A program made the translations under genes and the position numbers. A stretch of 42,330 bases of DNA, taken from positions 1 to 42,330 of the forward strand of contig JBBHKE010002267.1 in assembly GCA_037447655.1 (NCBI GenBank). Direction: 5' to 3'. This document shows, in pieces, positions 1 through 10,460 of this stretch. Within the stretch, counting starts at the first letter, position 1. Each line of letters starts with the position of its first letter. Under the pieces are notes generated by a model that searched no databases, was not told where the DNA came from, and saw only the letters and a program-made list of their open reading frames with translations. Origin of the DNA: Zygnema cylindricum. Its lineage: Eukaryota > Streptophyta > Zygnematophyceae > Zygnematales > Zygnemataceae.

Positions 1-649
1 AACCGGGAGGCAATTTAGGTTTGGGAGGAAGAGATGGTGAGTGATTGGGTTTGATTCCTAAGCCGGTGTCGCTGTTCACCATTACTGCCCTTAGAGTAAA
101 TGATAAACGCCTTGTAGCTTTTCAGATTGTGATCCCTCTGACCCATTTTCTGCCTGCCCTATATTTTCATCGAGGTGGAATTGTTGAGTTGGCGGCGGCT
201 GTCTCCCACCCCAACATTCCAAGCTCCAGACAGGAAGGTTTGGGCATGGTGGGCATTTGGGGTTTCAAATCCCAGCCCAATAACTCGTCATCCTTGGCAC
301 CCGTGGTGCCTTGAAGCTCAAGCTCTGCGAGCTTCTGTATCAACTCCTGCTTCTGCTTTTAGAGTCGTTGTGCTGTTGTGAGAGGAGCAGGCCGGGAGGA
401 AGATCCCAAGCAGAGGGCAGCCAACTTTGCAACCATTGCAGCCAGCTGTTAACTCTGTTGATGTATGATGATCTTCTGCTTAAGCCTGGCCGGAGCAGCC
501 GGTGCTCGCTAAGGTCTCTCCGGCATGGATATAATTGGGCGCCCCCACGGGTAAAGAAGTTGGAGTGGGAGAGGGTTAACGGTTGTTTCTCCTTCTCCCG
601 TAAACAAAGCAAATTGCATCATTTCTTCGGGTACTCCATTTTTCCGGAA

Positions 650-691
650 ACATTGCCCTTCTTTGTGCCCCATAAATCCACAAACTTCGCA
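650..691 (-). other. Intact CCHC zinc knuckle of element A gag
   Basis: The minus strand encodes C-x2-C-x4-H-x4-C (CEVCGFMGHKEGQC), the nucleic-acid-binding zinc knuckle of retroelement nucleocapsids. All four metal ligands are present although the surrounding frame is broken. Confidence 0.75.
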
Positions 692-958
692 CTTAGCGCC
701 TTTGGTGGTATATTTACTCCGGATCTGGTTGGAGATTTGAGCGTCATCAAACTTTGGAAGTTATATTTGCCGCAACTGAGATTGGGACATCTTAGAGGTT
801 TCGTTCCGTGGAGTGGGACGGTAAGTATCTTTGGTTACCGGTGTCTTGTCCTCTCCCCTCCCTCCTTTGAGCTTTTCTTGCAGTTTCAAGGTCCTTTCTG
901 CACGTTCTTTCTCCCATTCTTTAATTTTCAAAGCCAGCTCCGGTTTAAGTTTCCTTGT

Positions 959-1000
959 GTAGTGCATCCACCTATGACCCGCTTGTTGACAATTCATGCA
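959..1000 (-). other. Degenerate first zinc knuckle of element A gag
   Basis: The minus strand encodes CMNCQQAGHRWMHY, which has the C-x2-C-x4-H-x4-C spacing with the last cysteine replaced by tyrosine. About 90 residues of charged sequence separate it from the intact knuckle at 650-691. Confidence 0.6.
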
Positions 1001-4000
1001 ATTATTGAGAAATACCCGCTCATCATCTCCCATAACTAGTTTTGACCCTCTATCAGCCACTTGTTTCCCTTTAAGCTTCCGCAAAGCTTGAAGTTCATCC
1101 TATTCCTCCTCATTCAAGGAGTTCTCCTTGGCGAATCCTGCTAAATTTGCTCTGGCTTTGCCGATCAGTGCCTTCTCCTTTGCCCTCACTGTGGACAAAG
1201 TGGTCATATAATTTCATCGCCACCGGTGAGATTTCCTTGGAAGAGGGATTGATGTCCTCAATTGCCTGTCCTGCAATCCAGTTATCTAGAGCAGTCTACC
1301 TTATCGGTTCGAATGAATTACGGACAGCGATAAAGTATTTAGTTGCCATTGCCGGAATGTTAATCGTGGACAGTTTCGTTTTCTGTCTAAGGCTTGAGAG
1401 TCGGTTGCAAAGAGTTTGGGGAGTCACGTTCTTCACGCATCGGAATTCCGTGAATTCCTTGATTGCTGACTCGTTCCTCTCTGTGTAGAGGAGTCTCTAG
1501 ATATTCAGCAGAGTTGTACAAGGGTTGGGATTAGCAACCATGCGAGTTGCTGCTTGGGCTACCTGAATGGCTTGCAGCTGGTTAACATAGGCACTCCCTT
1601 GTGACTGCAGTTTCATGTCCTGTGTGAAGGTAGCGGTTATAAGGGTTGCAGCTGATGCCGCTAAGTTAGCCTCTTCTTGCACCTAGGGCCGGATCCGAGA
1701 TCTTCATGCTAGGAGCCATCAAAAGAGGTTGACGCTCCTTGTAATCTACTAAGGCCCCTCCAAAAAGGTAGTTGACCATCACGAGGAAGAGGGTTGTCTC
1801 GAAGTCATCCGGAATGGCTCCTCCCATGTACTTATTGATTTCGGATTGTGTGATAGACTTCCACAACAACTCGAAGTCCGAAAATGCGATCCCCGAGCTA
1901 TCTTCGTAAACATCCGGATGTCCCCCATTTCTTCTTCTCCCTCTACAGAATTGGTAAAGTGTGACGAGGAAAGCCCGGTTGGATTGAGAAACCGAGCTGG
2001 GGAGATAACTCTTGTATCTTCTTCCTCGAGAGTAGAACAGTGTCCTCCTCCAAAAGGTGTTGCTCAGATAGGTGTGGATCCTCCTCCCGAACAGGAAATA
2101 CCAGCGCCGAAAATTATCGTTGGAGGAATGATATTCCCCACTACTCCTCTATATCCAAGAGAGTATTGTTCTTCCCTTGAGAACCTGATCCACCGATGGG
2201 ATGTGGAGGTGAGGTGGAGGTCCATGGGGAAGGGTTGGTGGCGGAGAAGGGGAGGATTGCAGGCTTTGGGGAGAAGGTGTCTGTCTTCGGAAAGGTGTCC
2301 GTCTCCTTAGTCGCCTTCAAGAGGTCTCGTGAGGAGGAGTTCCTGAGCTGGAGGATATGGAGTGTCTGTGAGGAGGTGAGTAAGCAGGGACGTGCTTGTA
2401 AGGTAAAACAGGCGGCTGCGGAGACCCACGGACTGCCGCAGCGGGAGAAACGGATGGTGAAGGGCAGTCCCGGGGCTCTATAGTATGACCCGGGGAGTGA
2501 GAGGAAGGAGGAGGAGGAGGAGAAGATGGGAGATCTGGAGATGCTCTGGAAGGTGGAGAAGGGGATGTTAACGGCCTCAAGGGAATGTGAATCCTCTTGT
2601 CCGATCGTAACTCCACCAAAGCCTCCACTACCGAAGACACCTCCACTGAGACCAATCTTGGCTCTTCCCGGTGAACAGCAGTAGACTAAGTAGGTAAATC
2701 TGCACCCAAACCCCTCCTATTAGGTCCAATTTTTTCCTCCCCTTCCCGCAGAAGAGGAGGCTCTTGGCTAGGCCTTGAGGAAGGAACGTCATGCTGTGTG
2801 CTCACGAGAGGAGAAGTTCCCAGAGCTGGTGCTTCGGCATACTGCCTTGTCTCAAGTGTAGGAGGGGTTTGCCCGTTGAAAATCCCACTTGTCCTACGCC
2901 GAGCTTCCCGAATAAGCATCAATTCCTATTTCCATACCTTTCTCCTTTCTACCGCCAAGGCCTCCCAATCTACGTAGCAGGTCCGACCCCCGCCGTTGCC
3001 TGTCCTTGGGATTTTAGAACCTCCACTAGTTCCTTGGCCTTTTTGACAACTTTGGTGAGATTTGCTATCCCCATCCCTGGAATTTCGAGATCATTGGGTC
3101 TGGTCCGCCACCATCCCTCGGACAAATCTTCTGGTCCTGTACCCGAAACCTCTAGATCAGTTAGTTCGGATCGGCAGAACCCTTCGGCACGGCGGTCACG
3201 AGGTGGTGTACGTGGTGGTTTCTCGGTTGATGCGGACACAAGAGTTGGGGACGTCTCTTCCTTCGGAAGAGGTACGAATCTCCCATTGCTGTCACGATGG
3301 TCAAACCTCTTTCCCCTTAATGGATCTCGTGCTTCCCTCTCGATAACCCCTTCTCCTCTACGAGGCCGCCAAGAGGTACGCCCGCGGGAGGGTGTGGTAG
3401 CTGCGATGTCATGAGAGGAAGATGGGGGAGGCCAAGAATAGGGAGCTCTTTGTGACCGGTCTTGCAATGACAGTGAAGAGCTGCTCTCCGAAGAACTACT
3501 CAAAATCTCTACCACCCCTCCTACGGGTCTAACCACTCTGACTCGATCTGTCCAAGCCACTCTTTGTACCAACTCCTACTTCACCTTAAGTTCATGGAGG
3601 TTGTGAAGGGCAAGGAGTTCCTTAATACCTGAGCGACGTGGATCCGTCAAAACCGCAGGGACAATCTGGATCTCGGCTCGGGGAATTTTAGATCTGGTGT
3701 GAAGCCCGACCTCTGGAAGAGGACCTAAAAGAGGCTCCTTGTACACTTGCCTCTTTGGCCGAGCCCTAGGAGAAACCTGGTTCCTCTCCTACGCCTGAGC
3801 CCAGTAACTTTGAGACCTCCATAGGACCTGAGAGTAGGCAGCTCACACAAAGCCTCTAGGATAACCCTGACCCCTTTGTGTTTCAGCAAGAATAACTGCC
3901 ACCCTGAAACACAAAAACTTTGACCACCTACACCTTTGTAAAGGCAAGACTCCCTTGAGTCGATAGCAAAAAGAATCTCTGAATTTGCTCCCTTGAGTAC

Positions 4001-4268
4001 TAAGTTATAAAGGGTCAAAATTGACCTTTTGTAGAAAAGCTCTCTAGGAGAGAGGGTCCAATCTATCAAATTTTTCTAAGTCCTATCTCTCTCTAAAACT
4101 CTATCTACTGAAGTACAGCACCAATCATAATAATGTTTCGTACATAAAGATACAGGTGTCATTGTACTTTATGTACGGCCATTGTACGACATGGCCAAAA
4201 AGTAGACACATGTCAATTTTGGATTCATTCCTGGAATCCGCGGAGATGCCGTAATCCAATATGATTGT

Positions 4269-4294
4269 GCCACGTGGCGATTGATGTGACGTCA
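4269..4294. promoter_or_regulatory. G-box palindrome plus TGACGTCA site in the 3' LTR of B
   Basis: GCCACGTGGC (4269-4278) is a palindromic G-box/ABRE-type core. TGACGTCA (4287-4294) is a palindromic bZIP site. In the 5' LTR the same pair lies at 9650-9659 (intact) and 9668-9675 (last base changed). Such motifs bind bZIP factors in plants. Use here is inferred only. Confidence 0.5.
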
Positions 4295-4551
4295 ACATTA
4301 AACCGCCAAAAACCTATTGCGCAATTTGGGCATGCTTCGTGGCCGTCCGATTAAGCCAGATTACAATCGTGGCTGTTAAAAATACTTGCGTAATATTTAT
4401 TTTGCCTTCTAAACAAAATACGCGGTATCCATTTCGGATGTGTCGTACACCGTACATTACAAACTGTATCTATGTCTAAATATCTCATTGAATGAAGATA
4501 TACGACTTGTTAACATTTAAGTAACTATCAAACCCTATATCATATATCTCT

Positions 4552-4636
4552 GGTTTAGACTAGTTGGCTAAGGCTACCGGCTACCAGCTACTTTGGCGAA
4601 CGGCAGGTATCAAGTTCGAATCTTGGGCCCGTCAAT
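4552..4636 (+). other. tRNA-like module, antisense, in the 3' LTR of B
   Basis: The stretch runs opposite to the element. It has a D-arm/box A-like segment (TAGACTAGTTGGCTAAGGC), which resembles class II (Leu/Ser) tRNAs, and a T arm with the canonical 7-base loop TTCGAAT between pairing arms (box B-like). The total length of about 85 nt also fits class II. The expected acceptor arms do not pair, so it is unlikely to be a working tRNA gene. Confidence 0.65.
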
Positions 4637-4837
4637 TTTATTTTGTAAAAATCTAATAACCTAATATGCGTCCCCGTCGGGATAGCATAGGCGGCCATGG
4701 CTCTATCTCCCTCTCCAACTTTTAGTGACTGCGACAATTGTGGGAGCTGGAGAGAGGAGTTAGAGGCAAACTGCCTCTGCTTCTTTTCTACATTTTACAA
4801 AACCTAAAAAATACTAAAATAACCTTTGATTTCTACA

Positions 4838-4850
4838 CTCCCCTTATTTT
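4838..4850 (-). other. Polypurine tract of element B
   Basis: The element-strand sequence AAAATAAGGGGAG lies directly before the 3' LTR and directly after the end of pol. It is the plus-strand DNA primer site typical of LTR retroelements. Confidence 0.8.
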
Positions 4851-7800
4851 CTAGTCACTCTTTAATTTAAGACCACACTTCTCTCGGCAGAAAAATTAGT
4901 TTAGGGGAAGGAACAGGTTTGGTTATCATATCTGCTACCATTTCACTATCTGGTTTATACTACAAACTAATTATCTTGTTTTCTACTTTCTCCCTAACAA
5001 AGCTAAGTCTAATGTCCATGTGTTTAGCTTTAAAGTGATTTTTAGGATTGGCAGAAATGGCAATGGCAGCCTGATTATCACAAAACACTTTTTGGACACC
5101 ACTCTTAAGATGACCAAGCTCACTAAGCAAAGACTTGACCCACATTAATTCTTTTACAGCAGAGCAAGAAGCCATGTACTCAGCCTCTATGGTGGACTGA
5201 CCAATGACCTTTTGTTGCTTGCTGCTTCAGCAGCAAGCCCCATCACCCAAATACAATACATATCTAGATGTGCATCTCCTCATAAGAGAATCCCCATAGC
5301 TGGCATCACTCCAAGTGGTGATGTCAGTATTCTTCCCACCCAAATACAACTATAGATCCCTAGTCCCTATGAGATATCTAAGGACTCTCTTAGTTGCCTC
5401 CCAATCTTTCTTAGTGGGAGCATTCAGACTCCTACTTAGTACTCCTACAGCTGCGGCTATGTCCGGACGGGTACAATTCATGAAATATATTAGGCTGTCC
5501 ACTACTTGTCTATAAGGGATGGTCTGCATAAATCTTTTCTTTTCCGGGCCTACCTCATCATCTAAGTTTATAACTCCCTCTTCCTCACTCCCCTCGCTTC
5601 CCTTCTTTAATTCCATAGTAGTGGTACAACTATTAGCCTTATCCATTTGGAATTTTTATAATATGTTTCCAATGGCCTCTTTTTGAGTTAATCTTATTAT
5701 CTTTCTGTCTCTTTCTCTCTCTACCTAAATTCCCAAAATATACCTTTCTTCTTCCATATCCTTCATCTCAAATCTTCCATTTAAGTCATTTTTCAACTTA
5801 TTTATTTTATCCATAGATTTACTTAAAACAAGCAAATCATCAACTTAAATTGAAATAAAAATAATTCCTTCCTCATCTTCAAACAAATAAATTGAGTGAT
5901 CTGAGCTGATCCAAATATATCCCAAACTTGTAAAAAACTCATTGAGCTTCTTGTTCCATTGCCAAGGCGCCTGTTTCAGTCCATACAAAGATTTGATCAA
6001 TCACCATACCTTGCTTTCCTCCCCTTGCTCCACAAATCCTTCGGGCTGTCGCATAAAAATTTCCTCTTCCAACTCTCCATGTAGGAAGGTCGTCTTGATG
6101 TCCATCTGATGCACTTCCATGTCTTCAGCTGCCACCATACTGAGAAGTATCCGAACCGAATAAAACTTGACGAGCGGAGCAAAAGTCTCCTCGTAGTCAA
6201 TTCCCTCTTTCTGGGGAAATCCCTTCGCCACTAACCGAGCCTTCTAGTGCTCAATGGTGTTACCCGGGTTGAGTTTCAGCTTAAATACCCACTTACACCG
6301 AATTTGCTTCCTGTCGGAGGACAATCCACCAATTCCCATGTATCGGCCGCCATAATTGAGGCCATCTCCTCATTAATGGCTCTCTTCCACCGGTTTCTTT
6401 CAGGACAAGTCATTGCCTCATTATAAGTTTGAGGTTCATCGGGGTGAGACTGTTTGGTTACCTTATTGTTAACTTGTCTCTCTTGCAATCTTTTGCTGCT
6501 TTTTTTTTCTCCCTCAAACTCGGTTGCCGGAATAGATGGCTCTCTTGGATTCTTCCGAACAGTTTCTACTTCTCCCCTATCCCTTGATTCCGGTTCGATT
6601 TCCACCACGTCTTCCGCTTCAGTTGGAGTTAATACTAGGGGTTCCACATTTGGGTCCTTCTCGATCTGATCCGTACCTGCAAGATCATCATCTTCTTGAA
6701 ATCATGGATAGTAAGTAAGCTCAAGTCATCAGAATTTTCTGACTCAAATTTGATTTTGACTGTCTTTGTATGCTTAAAGGGATTTATAGATTTTCCTTCA
6801 TCCATAAACACTAGATGCTTCACTAGGATAATATCCTCTCTTTTGAGATCATAGAGTCTGTATCCTTTTACATCTTCATCATATCCTAGTAGATATCCTG
6901 GTTTTCCTTTTGGGTCTAACTTCTAATTTGACCGATCTGTGTCTAAACTGAACACTTGACTACCGAAAACCTTTAAGTGTGAAACATCTGGTTTTCAGCC
7001 TGTCCATCTCTCATAGGGTGTTCGGCCTTTTACTGCTGAAGTAAGAACTCTATTCTTGAGATAATTTGTATAGTTCATTGCTTCGGCCCAAAACTTCTTT
7101 CCTATCTTCTTATCTGACAACATACTCCTAGCACTATCACTCACTGTTCTATTTAATCTTTCAGCTACACCATTCTGCTCAGGATTTTCAAGAACTGTCT
7201 TTCCGTATTGCACTCCATCTTCTCTCAGAAAATCCTTAAACTGGTTAGAGGTATACTCTCCACCATTGTCACTCCTTACTCTCTTGATTGAGGTTTCAGG
7301 AGTTTTTCGCGCCATGCTTTATATTGTTTAAAACATTATTGAGCCTTTGACTTATTTTTCAAAAAATACACCCTGGAATACCGAGACCAATCATCGGTGA
7401 TAGTCATCATAAATCTCTTCCCCCCGGGTGATGGCACTCTTGCCGGCCCAAATATCTGTGTGTACTAAATCTAGAATCTTTTCTCCCTTATAGGTGGCAG
7501 TTTTTGGGAAGGGTAACTTGTGTGCTTTACCTTGAGCACATCCACTACAATCACTTAGATTCTCACTTTCACCGAATTGAATCCCTTCCACTACTCCAAT
7601 CTTTTTCATCTCTTTTAACTTATCTAGATTCACATGCCCAAGCCTTTTATGCCACAACATTATATCATGAACACCAACATAATAAAGTTTCTTCTTCTCT
7701 TTGCTTAAAATCAGCCTAAACATCCATTGGCTACCTTTTTCAGCAGTGAAATAAATTTCCTCCTCAAAACTAGCACTAAAGACTCCTTTCCTAATGCTAG

Positions 7801-9205
7801 TATCAAAACCCTTATCATCTAATACAGACGTAGAGATGAGGTTTTTGTTCAGCTCCGGAATAATCAATACATCGGAGAATGTAACTATAGATGTCTTTCC
7901 TTCTACTAACACTTTTAGATCTACCGATCCTACAAGAGTAATAGTGACTATCCTGCCATCCCCGTACTCTATCTCTACGGTGGGAATCTTTCTTATCTTA
8001 GTGAACAGGTGTTTATCTTTACACATGTGCATGGATGCACGTGAATCTACAATCCATCATGCTTCACCTTTCAATCCACCGAAAGCACATTTCTGCTTTC
8101 ATGGAATTTCAACCTCGTTTTTCGCTTCCAACTCGTCATCCAATAGGAGTTCATCGTCCTTGTCCTCGGATTCTGCTTCATGTACCTGTGTCACAAGGGC
8201 CTTTTTCTTTCCTCTCGAGGGTCCATCCGTCTGCCCCTCCTTTAACCGCATCTCGGTTAACTAATTGCATTCAACCATATAGTGCCCTGATTTATTACAA
8301 AAATGGCACAAACCCTTGGGAGCACTTGGTCCGAAATCCTCGATTTGATTTTTTTGCCCCTCCCCTCGATAATTTCCAACCTGTTTTCTTGAATCATTGT
8401 TTCTCCAATCGGTCCCAGGTGCCAAAGCTTGCCCAAACTTTCCTCCCCTTCGGATCTCAATTGTATTCTCCTGAACGAGAATCATCCTTACCACTGAATT
8501 CCAAATCCACCTTGAGTCTGTCATGTCCTGCACACGGTTCACTATGTTCTCGAACTCATCGGGTAACTTTATCAGTAAACAGTTAACCTTTTCTTTTTCA
8601 CTAAATACTTTTCCAACACTCTCTAGTTCCATAAAAAGTGTAGCAAGCTCGTTGCGAAAATCCAACATCTTCCCTTCTTTGTATACATACTCCTTAATTT
8701 TTTTATCACCCAACTGTTGTTGCTGAATCTTACCACTTCGGTACATCTCTATGAGAGCCACCCAAAGATTGGATGCCCTCTCTACCTGCAAATGGGGAGA
8801 TGCAAGCCCTTGAGTAAGATGGCGGAGGATGAAGTGCTTCGCCGCCATATTGTTGTAGTCCCAGGTTTCGATATCATTCTCCTCGTTCCTCGTAATAGGT
8901 GACATGAATGCCGAACCAGTTGCAATTGGTGTGACCGTCTCCTTCTCTTTTCCTTTATCCACCACCTCTCCTTCATTTGTCTCCTCCGTCAAAGATGGAT
9001 CTTCATCCCTAGTAAATCTGCCTCTTGTAAACCCTGGAGGTATCCTAAGACTGGATGGACGCCTCACCTGTCCACACAATATTCCCCAATCCCGTTTCTC
9101 ACATAGAGCTCCTGTCATCATACTTTCCCGGTATATGAAGCCAGCTCCAGTGAATATGGGCACCCTAGATGGTGGGCCTATAACATGTAACTCTGAGACC
9201 TTCAT
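4851..9205 (-). pseudogene. gag-pol of copia element B (broken)
   Basis: Gag starts at ATG 9205, which is 20 nt inside the 5' LTR, and stays open for 314 codons to 8261. It ends with an intact zinc knuckle (8267-8308, CHFCNKSGHYMVEC). Downstream pieces show a protease site changed from DSG to DSR (about 8045), the GAG-pre-integrase HHCC finger (about 7640-7500), the integrase core with its SDNGGE and NGVAER blocks (about 7270-7130), reverse transcriptase (about 6350-5650) and RNase H (about 5330-4960). The reverse transcriptase active-site Tyr codon before the two Asp is a stop (5845-5847). Further stops and frameshifts lie throughout. The protein closely resembles that of element C. Confidence 0.9.
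9171..9185 (-). other. Primer-binding site of element B (tRNA-iMet anticodon arm type)
   Basis: Directly inside the 5' LTR, the element strand reads TGTTATAGGCCCACC. This matches the complement of the eukaryotic initiator tRNA-Met anticodon arm at 13 of 15 positions. It lies inside gag codons. See element C for the perfect version. Confidence 0.7.
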
Positions 9206-10211
9206 AGGACCTCAAAGTAGGCAGTTCACACGAAGCCTCTGGGATAACCCTGACCCCTTTGTGTTTCAGCAAGAATAACTACCACCCTGGCAGACAAAAA
9301 CTCTAACCACCTACACCCATATAAAGGCAAGCTTCCCTTGAGTCGATAGCAAAAAGAATCTCTGAATTCGCTCCACTGAGCAGTAAGTTATAAAGGGTCA
9401 AAGTTGACCTTTTGTACAGAAGCTCTCTAGGAGAGAGGGTCCTATCTACCAATTTTTTAAGTCCTATCTCTCTCTAAAACTCTATCTATTAAAGTACGGC
9501 ACGAATCATAATAGTGTATCGTACATAAAGGTAAAGGTGATGTTGTACTTTATGTACGGCCATTGTATGACATGGCCAAAAAGTCGACATATGTCAATTT
9601 TGGATTCGTTCCTGGAATCCGCGGAGATGCTATAATCCAATGTGATTGTGCCACGTGGCGATTGATGTGACGTCGACCGCAAACCGCCAAAAACCTATTG
9701 CGCGATCTCGGCATTCTTCGTGGCCGTCCGATTAAGCCGGATGACAATCGTGGCCGTTATAAATACTTGCGTAATATTTGTTTCTCCTTCTAAACAAAAT
9801 AGGCGGTATCCCTTTCGGATGTGCCGTACGCTGTACATTACAAACTGTATCTATGTCTAAATATTCCATTGAATGAAGATAGCTGACATGTTAACATTTA
9901 AATAACTATCAAACCCTATATCATATATCCCTGGTTTAGACTAGTTGGCTATGGCTACCGGCTACTTTGGCGGACGGCAGGTATCAGGTTCAAATCTTGG
10001 GCCCGTCAAGTTTATTTTGTAAAAATCTACTAACCTAATATCCGTCCCCGTCGGGATAGCATAGGCGGCCATGGCTCTATCTCCCTCTCCAACTTTCAGT
10101 AACTGCGACAAGTGTGGGAGCTGGAGAGAGGAGTTAGAGACAGACTGCCTCTGCTTCTTTTCTACATTTTACAAAACCTAGAAAATAGTAAAATAACCTT
10201 TAATTTCTACA
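9186..10211 (-). repeat. 5' LTR of element B
   Basis: It is the partner of 3803-4837. It begins on the element strand with TGTAGAAAT at 10211 and ends at 9186 with CA next to the primer-binding site. It carries the same antisense tRNA-like module, G-box and palindromic W-box-like pair (TTGACC facing GGTCAA near 9398-9411). A TATA-like TATTTATAAC lies on the element strand near 9756-9766. Confidence 0.88.
9932..10010 (+). other. tRNA-like module, antisense, in the 5' LTR of B
   Basis: This is the second copy of the module at 4552-4636, with a 7-base deletion in the middle. The box A-like segment (TAGACTAGTTGGCTATGGC) and a T-arm-like segment with loop TTCAAAT remain. Confidence 0.6.
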
Positions 10212-10216
10212 AGCTC
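10212..10216. repeat. Target-site duplication of element B (right copy)
   Basis: agctc directly outside the 5' LTR matches agccc at 3798-3802 outside the 3' LTR in four of five bases. Five bp is the usual copia length. Confidence 0.7.
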
Positions 10217-10460
10217 GGGCTTCCTTCCTTTCCTCAGCATAGGCCTTGGCGGCCTCCGCTAAGGAGGGGTAATGTTCGAGAATCAGACTTAGAGGAAAAA
10301 GAGGAGAAGAAGCACTAGCTGGTTTCTTTGGTCGGAGAATCAAAGATAGACTCCATGGGTACAGACTCCTCTGACATCTGAGACTTTTCCTCTTGTACGG
10401 CCCTCTCTTGCCGACCTTGCTCTCCAGATCCATTATCCGGAGTCTCTCCTCCCACCATGA
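10212..10460 (-). pseudogene. N-terminal part of element A gag, separated by insertion of B
   Basis: On the minus strand a likely start ATG near 10458 opens a Glu/Gln/Ser-rich frame. It is shifted near 10320 and then continues as an Ala/Glu-rich helix (EAAKAYAEERKEARA) up to the insertion point. With one copy of the target duplication removed, this frame continues into the Arg/Lys/Pro-rich sequence left of element B, apart from one stop. It is therefore one gene split by a transposon. I do not recognise the domain. Confidence 0.5.

Larger units (their letters stand above)
1..3802 (-). pseudogene. Decayed gag-like polyprotein of an older LTR retroelement (element A), main part
   Basis: Read on the minus strand, a broken reading frame runs from 3802 towards 1 and out of the window. 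In order it shows a Ser/Pro/Arg-rich, probably disordered part (about 3572-2317), a capsid-like helical part (about 1880-1130, with many Leu, Ala, Gln and Lys), a charged coiled-coil-like part (about 950-800) and two CCHC-type zinc knuckles. Frame changes near 1680 and 1190 and scattered stops show it is dead. The order of disordered N-terminus, capsid and zinc knuckles is that of a retroelement gag. I see no protease or reverse transcriptase here, so Ty3/gypsy or another class cannot be assigned. Its N-terminal part continues beyond element B at 10212-10460. Confidence 0.55.
3803..4837 (-). repeat. 3' LTR of element B
   Basis: It aligns along its length with 9186-10211, with scattered substitutions and small gaps. 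The element-strand start is TGTAGAAAT at 4837, directly after the polypurine tract. The other end, at 3803, is conserved up to the point where the two copies stop matching. It contains a hairpin (about 4711-4764), a tRNA-like module and G-box/TGACG motifs, listed separately where useful. Confidence 0.88.
3803..10211 (-). mobile_element. Ty1/copia LTR retrotransposon B, complete but decayed, nested in element A
   Basis: This minus-strand element has, in its own 5' to 3' order, a 5' LTR (10211-9186), a primer-binding site, gag, protease, integrase, reverse transcriptase, RNase H, a polypurine tract and a 3' LTR (4837-3803). Integrase before reverse transcriptase identifies Ty1/copia. The 5 bp next to the ends are agctc (10212-10216) and agccc (3798-3802), a target duplication with one mismatch. 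The outer end of the 3' LTR has ag where tg is expected. Many stops and frameshifts mean it cannot move on its own. Across the insertion the flanks form one reading frame of element A, so B is the younger insertion. Confidence 0.9.

Noticed and set aside
311-1039. Plus-strand frame of 242 codons
   Set aside because: The minus strand over the same bases encodes zinc knuckles and capsid-like sequence. The plus frame is a shadow.
4552-4636. A functional tRNA gene
   Set aside because: D- and T-arm-like parts are present, but the acceptor arms do not pair and no clean anticodon arm is seen. It is kept only as a tRNA-like module.
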